The notes under the pieces: generated by a model
What the model saw: the letters and a program-made list of their open reading frames with translations, nothing else
The model's database searches: none
What the model was told of the DNA's origin: nothing
In this document: positions 44,054-52,378 of the stretch, piece by piece
Numbering within the stretch: the first letter of the stretch is position 1
How the letters are laid out: each line of letters opens with the position of its first letter
Assembly: GCA_965371225.1 (NCBI GenBank)
Contig: CBDUXP010000005.1
Location: 1-64,000 of the forward strand
Length of the DNA stretch: 64,000 bases
Source: CBDUXP01 sp965371225 [NCBI: uncultured bacterium]
GTDB lineage: Bacteria; Abyssobacteria; SURF-5; CBDUXP01
Direction: 5' to 3'
Made by a program: the position numbers and the translations under genes

Positions 44054-45844
44054 TCAACGCGCGAGGAACCGTCGCCGGTTCTCCAGCGCGGGGGTCATAC
44101 CGGGCGCCAACGCCTCGGCCCGGTCCCAGGCTTCTAGCGCGCCCACGCGACCCCCGCGGTCGGCGAGCACCGTGCCCAGCGTGTTCCACACGGTCGCGTC
44201 TTCGGGCGCGGACCGGAGCGCGGTGCGCAACTCCGCTTCCGCTTGCGCCAAGCGGCCGGCCTCCCGGTGGAGCAACGCCAGCGTCCGGCGCAGCGGAGCC
44301 GGGTCCGCGCCGGCCGCCAGCCCCTCCTCCACGAGGCGAACCGCATCAGCGTCCCGCCCAAGCGATTGCAGGAGCGTGGCGCAATTCAGCCGGGCGTTGG
44401 TGTGCAACGGCTCCAGGTGCAGCGCGCGCGTGTACGCGACGATGGCCCGTTGACTCTCGCCGGTTTGCGCCCGCACAAGCCCCAGCCCGTTCCAGGCCTC
44501 GGCCGACGGCTGCACCTCGATCGAGGCTTCGTACGCCTGCGCCGCGTCCTCGACGCGCCCGCGCTGCAGCAGCGCCAGCCCCAAGTTCCGCCACATCAGC
44601 GGATGCCGCGGATGCTGAGCGAGCACGTACCGGTATAGCCGCACGTCATCCATCCACACGTAATTCATGCGCACGGTCTGCACGGCGTGCAGCGCGGCAA
44701 ACGCCCCGACCACCACCCAGGCGGCGCGGGTTCGAGACGCCAGTAACCACACGCCCACCGCCGCGATCGCGCCAACCAGGGCCGCGTTTGGAAAGTACAG
44801 AAAGTGCGGCGGCATGAAGACATGGGTCGTCGCGGTTTCGGGGTACACAGGCACGAGGTTGCTGGTGGGCAGCCACGCGAGCAGCCACCACACCACGCCC
44901 ACGAGCAGCTCCGGCCGGGCGCCGCGCGCGCGCCAGGCCACCGCCACCGCACCGGCCACACCGACCGCCGCCATGACGGCGCGCGGCGTGCGCACCAGCG
45001 GCCACACCGCTCCGCGAGAATCCACATCCAACCACAGGGGCCCCACCGCATCCCGCCAGAGGTGCAGCACCCAGACCGGCATGCTGATGAGCCGGGCGCC
45101 TACACCCGGCAACGCGATGGCTACGAGTCCGGAATCGCCGAGGATGCGGCCGCGCAAACCCACATAGCCGAGCGCGAGCAAAAACAGGCATGCCGCAATG
45201 GGCGCCAGCCGCTTCCACACGGGCGGCGCGTCGGCCGGGCGCGGCTGGAGGGCGCCCACGGCTAGCATGAGCACGGGCAGGACGACCACTTCCTCTTTCG
45301 CGCCGAGCGCCACGACGTACGCCGCGAGGGCGGCGGCGCCCCACCCGACCGCGCGCGGCGCGCCCCTGCCATCGGCCGACCGGGTGGCGCACCACCACGC
45401 AAGCAAGCCGAACGCGGTAGCCATGAGCCCCGTGCGGTCCGCAATGACCGCGGGCTGGTAGTGCGCCCCGTGCACGGCGAACAGGAGCGCGGCGAAGAAG
45501 GGCAGCTGCGGCGCGGTGGAGAACCGCCGCCACAAGCCGAACACGAGCAGGGTGGCGGTGCAGTGGAGTGCCAGGTTGGTGGCGTGGAAGCCGGCCGGGC
45601 GCAGCCCCCACAACGCGTACTCCAGCGTGTAGCTGATAGTGACGCTCGGCCGCCAGAACTGGCCGAGAAACGGCTGCGTGAGTTGCGCGGGGATGTTGGC
45701 GAGCCGCCGCACCGCCGGGTTGTTCAGGATGAGCGCGTAATCATCCCGCACCCAGCCACCCCAGAGCACGTGGATGTGCGTCGCGAGGGCGGCGAGAACC
45801 AGGAGGCCGCCCCACTGATACGCGGTGCGGCGCGAGGGGTGCAT
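44054..45844 (-). CDS. TMTC-like GT-C protein with C-terminal TPR repeats
   Basis: A 596-residue protein: about ten membrane helices (roughly 10-400) followed by four TPR motifs (about 430-580: HPLMWRNLGLALLQRGRVEDA, AEAWNGLGLVRAQTGESQRA and two more). An acidic motif WVRDDYALILNN lies in the first extracytoplasmic loop, the position where GT-C mannosyl-transferases keep catalytic Asp residues. The architecture resembles TMTC-type protein O-mannosyltransferases, but sequence-level recognition is modest. The ATG at 45844 has no Shine-Dalgarno sequence; a TACACT box is 35 bases upstream. Its function, perhaps glycosylating envelope proteins, is inferred. It is divergent from the UVR-motif gene. 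Confidence 0.72.
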   Translation of the reverse strand: MHPSRRTAYQWGGLLVLAALATHIHVLWGGWVRDDYALILNNPAVRRLANIPAQLTQPFLGQFWRPSVTISYTLEYALWGLRPAGFHATNLALHCTATLLVFGLWRRFSTAPQLPFFAALLFAVHGAHYQPAVIADRTGLMATAFGLLAWWCATRSADGRGAPRAVGWGAAALAAYVVALGAKEEVVVLPVLMLAVGALQPRPADAPPVWKRLAPIAACLFLLALGYVGLRGRILGDSGLVAIALPGVGARLISMPVWVLHLWRDAVGPLWLDVDSRGAVWPLVRTPRAVMAAVGVAGAVAVAWRARGARPELLVGVVWWLLAWLPTSNLVPVYPETATTHVFMPPHFLYFPNAALVGAIAAVGVWLLASRTRAAWVVVGAFAALHAVQTVRMNYVWMDDVRLYRYVLAQHPRHPLMWRNLGLALLQRGRVEDAAQAYEASIEVQPSAEAWNGLGLVRAQTGESQRAIVAYTRALHLEPLHTNARLNCATLLQSLGRDADAVRLVEEGLAAGADPAPLRRTLALLHREAGRLAQAEAELRTALRSAPEDATVWNTLGTVLADRGGRVGALEAWDRAEALAPGMTPALENRRRFLAR

Positions 45845-45879
45845 GAAAACTGGAACGCCAGGAAGCCGGATCGCGCAAA

Positions 45880-45885
45880 AGTGTA
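45880..45885 (-). promoter_or_regulatory. TACACT -10-like box for the TMTC-like gene
   Basis: On the minus strand TACACT is 35 bases before the ATG at 45844. It lies in the 325-base divergent gap (45845-46169), which otherwise contains no convincing gene; a plus-strand open frame from 45895 is rejected below. Confidence 0.4.
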
Positions 45886-46134
45886 CCACGCCCGTTGCGA
45901 GCGCCGGCGAACAAACGCGGAAGCGGCGACGGGCCGGCCGGTCCGAGCCCAGTGGCGCCCGCCCAAGCGTGGCGCGCGTCCAAGGCGGGGAAATTGGGCA
46001 TCGTCCTTGCGGCCACAATGCGAGAGACCCGCCGTGCCTACATGCAATTTCCCCATCAGAGTGCCGATAAAAAGAACACGATTCGTGTCCTCTTCGATGA
46101 AGAAACACGCGCCACAAGCTGGTTTCCCCGTGGT

Positions 46135-46163
46135 TTGACGGTCCCCGAGGCCCAACGTATACT
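46135..46163 (+). promoter_or_regulatory. strong leaderless promoter for the UVR-motif gene
   Basis: TTGACG (46135-46140, 5 of 6 to the consensus), a 17-base spacer, then TATACT (46158-46163, 5 of 6). The ATG follows after only six bases, so transcription should begin at or next to the start codon. This is the clearest leaderless case in the window. Confidence 0.7.
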
Positions 46164-46169
46164 TCGAGT

Positions 46170-46856
46170 ATGGCTCGCAACGACCCCAAACGGCTGCGCA
46201 TCTCGACCGCCAACGGCGAATTCGAGATCAACGCCGACGGCCGGCCAGACGGCGAACCGTCCATGCTCGAGAAGTACGCGAAGGAGCGGGACCGGCTCCT
46301 GCGCGACGACGAACCCTTTGCGCTCAACGAAGAAGCGGTGCAGCAACTGAGCGAAGAAGCGCTCCTGTACCGGCTCCGCCGCGAGTACTTCTTCCACATT
46401 GAGGACTACCCGCGGGCGCGCCGGGACGTGTCCCACGGGATCAGCATTATCGAATTCATCCACGACCACGCGGATGACCCGGAGCAGCAGCAGTTCTACT
46501 GGCAATTTCGCGCCGATCAGGAGATCTTCCTGCGCGTGAATGACGCCCACGCGTTGATGAAGGCGAAAGACTTCGCCGGCGCCCGGCGGGAATTGGATGA
46601 GGCGTTGACGTACGTCAGCGACTTCTACGCGGAGTGGCACTCCACCGAGGCGGAGGAAGCGCTGGGGGAACGCCAGGCGTTCCTCACGAAGAAGTATCAG
46701 GAGATCGGGCAGGCCTGGGAGAACGAACCCGGTACACTCGCGAACACGGCCCCGGCCTTGGAAGACCAACTCGCCGCGGCCGTCGAGGCCGAAGATTACG
46801 AACGCGCCGCCGTGCTCCGGGACGAGATCCGCGCGCAAGCAGCGGGCGGCGCCTAG
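46170..46856 (+). CDS. helical protein with C-terminal UvrB/UvrC motif
   Basis: A 228-residue soluble protein. The N-terminal 30 residues look strand-rich (RLRISTANGEFEINADG), the middle is a TPR/helical repeat-like region (about 60-180, ADQEIFLRVNDAHALMKAKD) and the end is a UVR motif (about 193-225: LEDQLAAAVEAEDYERAAVL). UVR motifs mediate protein contacts in UvrB, UvrC and in ClpC adaptor proteins such as McsA. No nuclease or helicase domain is present, so this is probably an adaptor or an interaction partner. Start ATG is leaderless. Its stop overlaps the following GTG by one base. Confidence 0.75.
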   Translation: MARNDPKRLRISTANGEFEINADGRPDGEPSMLEKYAKERDRLLRDDEPFALNEEAVQQLSEEALLYRLRREYFFHIEDYPRARRDVSHGISIIEFIHDHADDPEQQQFYWQFRADQEIFLRVNDAHALMKAKDFAGARRELDEALTYVSDFYAEWHSTEAEEALGERQAFLTKKYQEIGQAWENEPGTLANTAPALEDQLAAAVEAEDYERAAVLRDEIRAQAAGGA

Positions 46857-47476
46857 TGCGCCTCGCCCTCCCCATCTACTCCGACTACGTCTGTCCCTTC
46901 TGCTTTCTGCACGCGGAGATCGTGCGCGACCTGCAGGCGCCCGAGGAGTTAGACGTACAGTGGCGCGGCGTAGAGATTCATCCGGACACGCCGGCGGCGG
47001 GCCGCCCACTGGCGTTCGCCGGGAGCTACGCCCACAAGTGGGAAGCCCACATCGCGCCCCTCGCCGCGGAGCTGAACATTCCGCTGGAATTCCCCACGGT
47101 CCTGCCCAACACCCACCAAGCCCTGCTCGCCACCGCGCTCGCCGACTCCCAAGGGTGCGGGTCGACGTTCCACCAGCGCACCATGACGGCCTACTGGCGT
47201 GACCGGCGCGACATCGGTGAGCCCACCGTGTTGCTGGACATCGGGCGCGACGCGGGCCTGAAGGCGACTGACGCCGGCGCATGGCAGACCCCCGAAATGG
47301 AGGCCGCTGTCGCCCGCACGCGCGAGGCGGCCCACGATGACATGGCCACCGGGTTTCCCACGACCATGTTGGGCGAGTTTCCCCTCGTCGGCCTGCAAAC
47401 GCCGCGAGACCTCCGCACGCACCTGCAGCGCTACCGTGCCCTCCTCGCGAAGCGGCACGCCGCACCCGCGGGCTGA
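46856..47476 (+). CDS. DsbA/FrnE-family thiol oxidoreductase
   Basis: A 206-residue thioredoxin-fold protein without a signal peptide, so cytoplasmic. The CPFC active site (Cys13 and Cys16) follows the first strand (LALPIYSDYV), an all-helical insertion occupies the middle, and a GFPTTML segment supplies the cis-proline before the last strands. This pattern fits the FrnE/DsbA-like cytoplasmic family, which includes oxidoreductases and isomerases. The start is a GTG at 46856 within TAGTG, so translation is coupled to the UVR-motif gene; the longer frame upstream is a shadow. It may protect cytoplasmic protein thiols, but the substrate is unknown. Confidence 0.85.
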   Translation: MRLALPIYSDYVCPFCFLHAEIVRDLQAPEELDVQWRGVEIHPDTPAAGRPLAFAGSYAHKWEAHIAPLAAELNIPLEFPTVLPNTHQALLATALADSQGCGSTFHQRTMTAYWRDRRDIGEPTVLLDIGRDAGLKATDAGAWQTPEMEAAVARTREAAHDDMATGFPTTMLGEFPLVGLQTPRDLRTHLQRYRALLAKRHAAPAG

Positions 47477-47663
47477 TCGCACCTCCGCACGCATCCGCCC
47501 GACAGGGCGAGGCGGGAATCTACAGAAGACGAAAGGAGGTGCGGGCGAACGGCCGTGCCGCCGCCTACCATGCGCAGTCGCAGCAACAACCACCGGGAGA
47601 TGGACGGGAGGCCGGCGGCGCGGGTGGGTGCCCGTGAAGCGCCGACGGCCGGCCCGGCCCTGA

Positions 47664-47843
47664 CTAGGTCAGCTCCAAATGCGTCACCCGCAGTCCAGTT
47701 CGCCGCAACGCGCGGCGCGCGGACCGCTTGGATGGCGCGGAGATCATCCCCTCACGAGTCTTGCCCGACGCGCGTTCTTGCCCCCGGAAGATGAACGTCG
47801 TCGGTCGAGACCGGGGTGGAGGCTGTTCCCACTTCATTTGCAT
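47664..47843 (-). CDS. 59-residue protein resembling the GspF N-terminal half-domain
   Basis: A very basic small protein (Lys/Arg clustered) with GGAGG six bases before the ATG at 47843. After MQMKWEQPPPRSRP its sequence follows the layout F-x-FRGQ-x4-GKTREGMISAPSKRSARRALRRTGLRVTHLEL, which I cut here: the pattern of a phospho-peptide-free beta strand, Gly, IxA-x-S, Ala, LRxxGLxVTxLE is that of the small N-terminal domain of type II secretion/pilus F proteins. It stands alone; no secretion genes are near. It may be an isolated domain or a fossil. Confidence is moderate because it is short and monocistronic. Confidence 0.5.
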   Translation of the reverse strand: MQMKWEQPPPRSRPTTFIFRGQERASGKTREGMISAPSKRSARRALRRTGLRVTHLELT

Positions 47844-48035
47844 GTCGCACCTCCAGCACCGCCCGAGAGCAGTGCGCCTCCCCAAGGTGCAAAGGTGATG
47901 CCGGAGATCCGTCCGGGCTAACTTCGTGTTCGCGAATCACTTAGCGTCCCGTGACCGGGGCCCGACCCGCGGCGGCTTACACGTTCGTAATGCGCGATTA
48001 CGATAGGCGTCGACGCGGCGGCGCGCGCCACGCGC
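47844..48035. other. intergenic region upstream of the small basic gene
   Basis: About 190 bases between the small basic gene and the phosphatase gene, both on the minus strand. The segment 47905-47945 is relatively A+T-rich (TTCGCGAA within it), and may hold the small gene's promoter, but I cannot name hexamers. On the other side, 47477-47663 contains an orphan Shine-Dalgarno-like GAAAGGAGGT (47531-47540) with no convincing gene after it. Confidence 0.3.
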
Positions 48036-48512
48036 TCAGAAGCGCAGGCGCTCTTCGTACTGGTAGATCGCCGCTTCCTGGCCGGGCGTCTCCACCGAGC
48101 CGGGGCGCAGCTCGCGCACGTCCGCCAGCGCAGCCTCGGCGCGCAGCCCGGTCTTCACCAGATAGCAGGCGAGCATGGTCCCGGTTCGCCCGCACCCGGC
48201 GCCGCAGTGGATGGCCACCGCCCGGTCCTCCACACTGATCATGGTCTGGGCGAAGCCCACGAACGCGTCCACCTGCTCGATCCCGGGAGCGCTGAAGTCT
48301 TCCACGGGCAGGTGCAAGTACCGCAACCCGGCGACCGCGACCTGGTCGGTATCCAGCGGGGACAGGGTGAGGGACACGAGCGCACCGATGCCCTCATCCA
48401 CCAGGAATTGCAGGTCGTCCGCCAGCGGGTCGATCTGGCCCGGCTGCGCCATCCCCGCCAGTTGGTGCGGAATGACGTAAGTGAAGTTCAGCAGTTGGCG
48501 CTTGCCAAGCAT
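48036..48512 (-). CDS. dual-specificity/tyrosine phosphatase-like protein
   Basis: A 158-residue phosphatase of the atypical dual-specificity group. The P-loop HCGAGCGRTG gives the catalytic Cys and Arg, and the upstream LPVEDFSAPG supplies the general-acid Asp (DF). It should dephosphorylate a phosphotyrosine, phosphothreonine or small molecule in the cytoplasm. An ATG at 48527 is in frame but lies only two bases from a TATAGT -10 box, so it would fall before the transcript start; the ATG at 48512 is therefore preferred, giving a very short leader. It is monocistronic, preceded by the YdjM-like gene. Confidence 0.85.
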   Translation of the reverse strand: MLGKRQLLNFTYVIPHQLAGMAQPGQIDPLADDLQFLVDEGIGALVSLTLSPLDTDQVAVAGLRYLHLPVEDFSAPGIEQVDAFVGFAQTMISVEDRAVAIHCGAGCGRTGTMLACYLVKTGLRAEAALADVRELRPGSVETPGQEAAIYQYEERLRF

Positions 48513-48529
48513 ACGCTTCGGACGCATCC

Positions 48530-48535
48530 ACTATA
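48530..48535 (-). promoter_or_regulatory. TATAGT -10 box deciding the phosphatase start
   Basis: ACTATA on the plus strand. The predicted transcription start, six or seven bases on, falls inside the first possible start codon region (48525-48527), which argues for translation from 48512. Confidence 0.45.
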
Positions 48536-48610
48536 GCACGCGCGCGCGCCGTCCCCGAGCGCGTTTGCGAGCGCCTCGGGAACGCCGGGCAAGGTTCGGG
48601 GCAGCGGTGG

Positions 48611-49144
48611 TCACCCACCAAGCGACGGCACCTTGCGCACATCCCCGCGCGGGGTGCGCCGCCGCACCACCCATGAGGCGACCACCAGCGCCCCGATCAG
48701 GCCCATCAAGACATGGTTCACAAGGAAGAATTGACGGCCGTAGTATTCCGCTTCCCAGTACGACACCACGCTGGGAAAGCGCCGGTCGCTCAGGGGCCAG
48801 AACAGTGGGTACGCGTCCGAGACGTGAGTCAACGCGTCGATGACCACGTGGCTGCCCCAGCCCACGGCCACCGCGGTGAACCATTCGGGGCGGCGCCACC
48901 GCACGATCGCCAGCCCCACCGCACAACCCGTCACCGTGTGCGGCACGATGGTGAGCGGATGCTGCCACGCCCAGTCCCACGCGAGCATGTGCGCGGAGCG
49001 CGTCCAACCGTGCGCGACGTGGTACGCGAAGAGCAAGGGGATGTACGCCAGGTCGGGCATGACGCCCCAGAGCACGGCCCAGCGGCGCCACGTGCGGCCG
49101 CGCGTGAGATAAACCATCCAGAGTCCGTGAGCGTACACGTTCAT
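48611..49144 (-). CDS. YdjM-like membrane-bound metal-dependent hydrolase (DUF457)
   Basis: A 177-residue integral membrane protein with about five helices. Conserved polar residues inside or near the helices fit the DUF457/YdjM pattern: MNVYAHGLWM at the start, MPDLAY (Asp), HPLTIVPHT and the diagnostic WGSHVVIDALTH, in which the His/Asp residues presumably hold a metal. Family members are often SOS-regulated in enterobacteria; no LexA-type box was sought in detail here. The ATG at 49144 lacks a Shine-Dalgarno sequence. The frame upstream (to 50140) is a shadow of the helicase-nuclease gene. Its substrate is unknown. Confidence 0.8.
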   Translation of the reverse strand: MNVYAHGLWMVYLTRGRTWRRWAVLWGVMPDLAYIPLLFAYHVAHGWTRSAHMLAWDWAWQHPLTIVPHTVTGCAVGLAIVRWRRPEWFTAVAVGWGSHVVIDALTHVSDAYPLFWPLSDRRFPSVVSYWEAEYYGRQFFLVNHVLMGLIGALVVASWVVRRRTPRGDVRKVPSLGG

Positions 49145-49189
49145 GGGAAGTCGCGTTGACGGTGTGGCGCGCCCGTGGTACGGTCGCGC

Positions 49190-49195
49190 TATCCT
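49190..49195 (+). promoter_or_regulatory. TATCCT -10-like box for the helicase-nuclease operon
   Basis: TATCCT lies about 66 bases before the ATG at 49262, in a 117-base divergent gap shared with the YdjM-like gene. No -35 is apparent. Confidence 0.35.
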
Positions 49196-49261
49196 CGCCG
49201 AAGCCCGCATGGTAGCACGCCACCGGGACACCCGCGCCGCTGCGCCCGGCGCGCCTTCCCC

Positions 49262-52200
49262 ATGACCGCCTCCGACGTACCCACGCACCGGGTGTTGACG
49301 GGAGCGAGTGACGCGGGCAAAACACAGCACCTCATCGCGCGCCTCCTGGCGTTGCGCGAACACGCTCCGGACAGTTGGGCGCGGACGATGGTGTGGACTC
49401 GTTCCAGCATGGCCGCCCGCCGATTCGCGGAGCGGCTGGACGCGGAGGTCACGGCCAGCGGCACCGCCGCCGACGGGTATCGTCCCCCAACCATTACGAC
49501 GGCGCACGCCTGGGTCGTGGACGCGCACCGTCGCGGCCGCTTCGGGTTGCCCGCCCGCCAGATCTGGCCCCAGTGGATCGAACGGGAAGCCATTCGCGCC
49601 GCCTGCATCGTGCACGCGCCCCAGTGGCCCGACGGCGGCGACCGCCGCTCCGCCGACGTGCCCGCGTACCACAAGGAAATCCTCAGGTGGGCCGGCACGC
49701 TGGCGCTGAACGGGCTCGATCCGACCGCGCCGCTGCCGGACGCCGTCACCAACAGTCGGAACGGGCAGCGCGCGCGCAACCTGGCCGCGGTCCTGGCGGA
49801 TGTGGCCGCGCACAAGCAGCGCGCGAATGCACTCGGCGAACACGATCTGTTCCCCTCCTTCCTGGCCGCGTGCGCGGACAGCGCCGTGCTCGACGCGTGG
49901 CGCAGCGAAGTCGCGGTGTTGCTCATCGACGACGCACAGGACCTGCCCCTGGGCGCCGCCCGCTTGGCCGCGCACTGGGCGCGCGGCGGCGGCGAGCTGG
50001 TGGTCTGCATGGATCCCGACAGTCCCACCTCGCGGTTCCGCGGCGCGCTGCCAGACGCCATCTGGGAAACGTTCGCATCGGAACTCGACGTGCATCGGGA
50101 AGACGTGGCCGCCGAGCGCACCCCCACTGTCGGACGGCACGCCGCGGCCGTCCTGCGCGGGACGCCGCCTGCCGACGGCGGCGCCCCCGACTCAGACCGC
50201 ATCACCTGCGTCCGCGTGGCCGACGAAATCGAAGAAGCCTACGAATTGGCGCGGCGCGTGCGGCATGCCGTGTACGACAGCCGGGAAAACGACCACCCGC
50301 TGCGCTACGGCGACTGTGCGGTCATCGCGCAATCGTTGCAACCCACGGGGGCGTATCTGGCCGACGCGTTCGCGTTCTATGGCGTCCCCTTCGTGCGCCG
50401 CGTGGGCACCGCCTTGGTCAACGCGCCACTCGCCCGGTACGCATTGGCGTATCTGACCGCGCTGGCCGTTGGCACGCCGGACGCGCCCCCCGCCGAGTTA
50501 CTGGCGCACGGGTTCGCCGGACCCGGCCTGCCCGCCGCTGCCATGCACCGCCTGCTGCACCGATGGACCGGCGGCGAGGCCCGCGCGCAGCCACTGCTGG
50601 AGGTGGTGGGCACGCCAGCATTGCCACTGCCGGACGAGATCGACCTCGACGCCCTCCGCGCTTGGCACGCACGATGGCAGACGTTGCGCGCCGCGTGGCG
50701 CGACCGCGGCGCCCTCGCCCCGGTGCTGCGCACGCTCGCGCAGCAGCAGCTCCTGCCCGCACTCGCGCACCACGCCACGACGACCGCGATCGGCGAACGG
50801 CACCATCACGCGTTTCAGCACCTGGCGCACCTATTGCGCTTGGCGGACACCTTGGACCGGGACCGCCCGTCGCCCGATAGCCCGATCGCGATGTTGGAAC
50901 GGGCGGCGCGCGCGGAAGTAGCGGCCGAAGAGTGGGAGGCGAACGCCCTCGGGGTCCAGGCCGTGCATATCCTCACGCCGTATGCGGCGCGCGACTTCCC
51001 GTTCCGGTGGATCGCGCTCGCGGGATTTACCGCCGACCGCTGGCCCCCCCGTTTCTACAGCCACGTGTTGCACCTGGATCGCGCGACCGCGGCGTGGCTC
51101 GGGCGCGAGCCGCTGACCCTCTGGGAACCGGACGCCGCAACGCACGAGCGCGAATGGCGCGCCCGCGCCGCCGCCGTGTTCGAGCGCTGCGACGGCAAGA
51201 TCCTCCTGACCGTGCCGCGCGACGGCGCCGACGGGAATCCGCTGGATCCCACCGCATGGTTGGCGGAACTCGATCCGCTCGTGATTGAAGCCGCCCCCTT
51301 CGCAGACCCCCAGCGCGGGCTCACCCTCGCGCACGCCCTCACCCCCCCGGAAGCCGCCGCCGCGCTGGCGGCCATCGAGGCGGAAGACGATGCCATCACG
51401 AACGCGCGCGCGGTGCTCGGGCTGCCGCCTCCGTCCGCAAAACCGCTGGCACCTGCGCCGGTGCCCCTCGGCGACCGCGCCCTCAGCGCCAGCCTGTTGA
51501 ATACCTATCTGGATTGTCCGCGAAAATGTTTTTACACGCGGCTCCTTCGAGTCGAGGACCCGCCGGCGGACCTGGAAAGCGCGGGGCTGTTCGGCCGGAT
51601 CGTCCACACCGTCTTGGAGCGCCTCCACCGTTCGGGACGGTGGCCCTCATGGTCGGCGACAGACGAAGAGCCCCTGCGCCGGGCCGCGCACGATCTGCTG
51701 GCAGAGTTCTGGCGCGACCCCGAGATTCCTGCCGTGTTCCCCAATCCCATTCAGCGCACGTATGCGTATGGGCGGGCGCTGGCCATGCTGGCCGGGTACG
51801 CGCGCTGGCTGTGCGCGGAACACGCCGGGACCGAGGTCGTGCAGGTGGAGCGCGCCTTCGAGTTCACCCTGGCGGCGGCGCGGATTCGCGGGCGCATCGA
51901 TCGCGTGGACCGGCTCGCGGATGGGCGGCTGCGCGTCATCGATTACAAGACGGGCAGCACGGGCGTGGTGAAGGGCGGGCGGGCGCTCGCGCGGCGTTTC
52001 GTCAACGTGGACGGCAAGGAAGGCTGGACGCCGAAGGACTTGCAGATGTCCGTCTATGCCCTGGCGCACGCACACGACCCGAGCCTCCCCGGCCCTGCGG
52101 CCGAGACCGCGATCTGCTACCTGAAGGTTCCGGACGGCGAGGCACCGGCCTTTCCCATCGTGGCGTGGGGCGGAGCACCGGCGCCCGGCGGTAAGGAGCG

Positions 52201-52378
52201 CGTGGTCCTGACCGACACGCAGCTGGATCAGGCCCGCGCGTTGGTGGAGCAGACGGTGGCGCACATCAGGCGCGGCAGCTTTCCGCCACGGCCGTCCACG
52301 GTCGGCCTCTGCCGGCGCTGCCCCGCGTGGTCCGTGTGCACGGGCCCGCGATTCGATGAAGAGGACGCCGACTCGTGA
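49262..52378 (+). CDS. AddB-like helicase/nuclease subunit with Fe-S cluster
   Basis: A 1038-residue protein. An intact Walker A (GASDAGKT, residues 14-21) and a Walker B (LLIDDAQD, near 221) define a UvrD-like motor, though it is divergent and may be inactive as a helicase. The C-terminal part is a RecB-type PD-(D/E)XK nuclease: YLDCPRKC (near 750), IRGRIDRVDRL, then RVIDYKTGS (near 891). The cysteines of YLDCPRKC and the CRRCPAWSVC (CX2CX5C, near 1017) give the four ligands of the AddB 4Fe-4S cluster. It should load onto broken DNA ends with its partner. The stop overlaps the next gene's GTG by four bases. Confidence 0.9.
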   Translation: MTASDVPTHRVLTGASDAGKTQHLIARLLALREHAPDSWARTMVWTRSSMAARRFAERLDAEVTASGTAADGYRPPTITTAHAWVVDAHRRGRFGLPARQIWPQWIEREAIRAACIVHAPQWPDGGDRRSADVPAYHKEILRWAGTLALNGLDPTAPLPDAVTNSRNGQRARNLAAVLADVAAHKQRANALGEHDLFPSFLAACADSAVLDAWRSEVAVLLIDDAQDLPLGAARLAAHWARGGGELVVCMDPDSPTSRFRGALPDAIWETFASELDVHREDVAAERTPTVGRHAAAVLRGTPPADGGAPDSDRITCVRVADEIEEAYELARRVRHAVYDSRENDHPLRYGDCAVIAQSLQPTGAYLADAFAFYGVPFVRRVGTALVNAPLARYALAYLTALAVGTPDAPPAELLAHGFAGPGLPAAAMHRLLHRWTGGEARAQPLLEVVGTPALPLPDEIDLDALRAWHARWQTLRAAWRDRGALAPVLRTLAQQQLLPALAHHATTTAIGERHHHAFQHLAHLLRLADTLDRDRPSPDSPIAMLERAARAEVAAEEWEANALGVQAVHILTPYAARDFPFRWIALAGFTADRWPPRFYSHVLHLDRATAAWLGREPLTLWEPDAATHEREWRARAAAVFERCDGKILLTVPRDGADGNPLDPTAWLAELDPLVIEAAPFADPQRGLTLAHALTPPEAAAALAAIEAEDDAITNARAVLGLPPPSAKPLAPAPVPLGDRALSASLLNTYLDCPRKCFYTRLLRVEDPPADLESAGLFGRIVHTVLERLHRSGRWPSWSATDEEPLRRAAHDLLAEFWRDPEIPAVFPNPIQRTYAYGRALAMLAGYARWLCAEHAGTEVVQVERAFEFTLAAARIRGRIDRVDRLADGRLRVIDYKTGSTGVVKGGRALARRFVNVDGKEGWTPKDLQMSVYALAHAHDPSLPGPAAETAICYLKVPDGEAPAFPIVAWGGAPAPGGKERVVLTDTQLDQARALVEQTVAHIRRGSFPPRPSTVGLCRRCPAWSVCTGPRFDEEDADS

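Noticed and set aside
45895-46350. Plus-strand frame of 151 codons in the divergent promoter gap
   Set aside because: It crosses the strong promoter at 46135-46163 and continues out of frame through the UVR-motif gene; a conserved fragment (about 49-98) is suggestive but the tail is clearly shadow.
47531-47794. Perfect Shine-Dalgarno-like GAAAGGAGGT followed by a 79-codon frame
   Set aside because: The spacing to the possible GTG is about 14 bases, the coding text is Arg/Pro-rich and lies antisense to the small basic gene; treated as chance.
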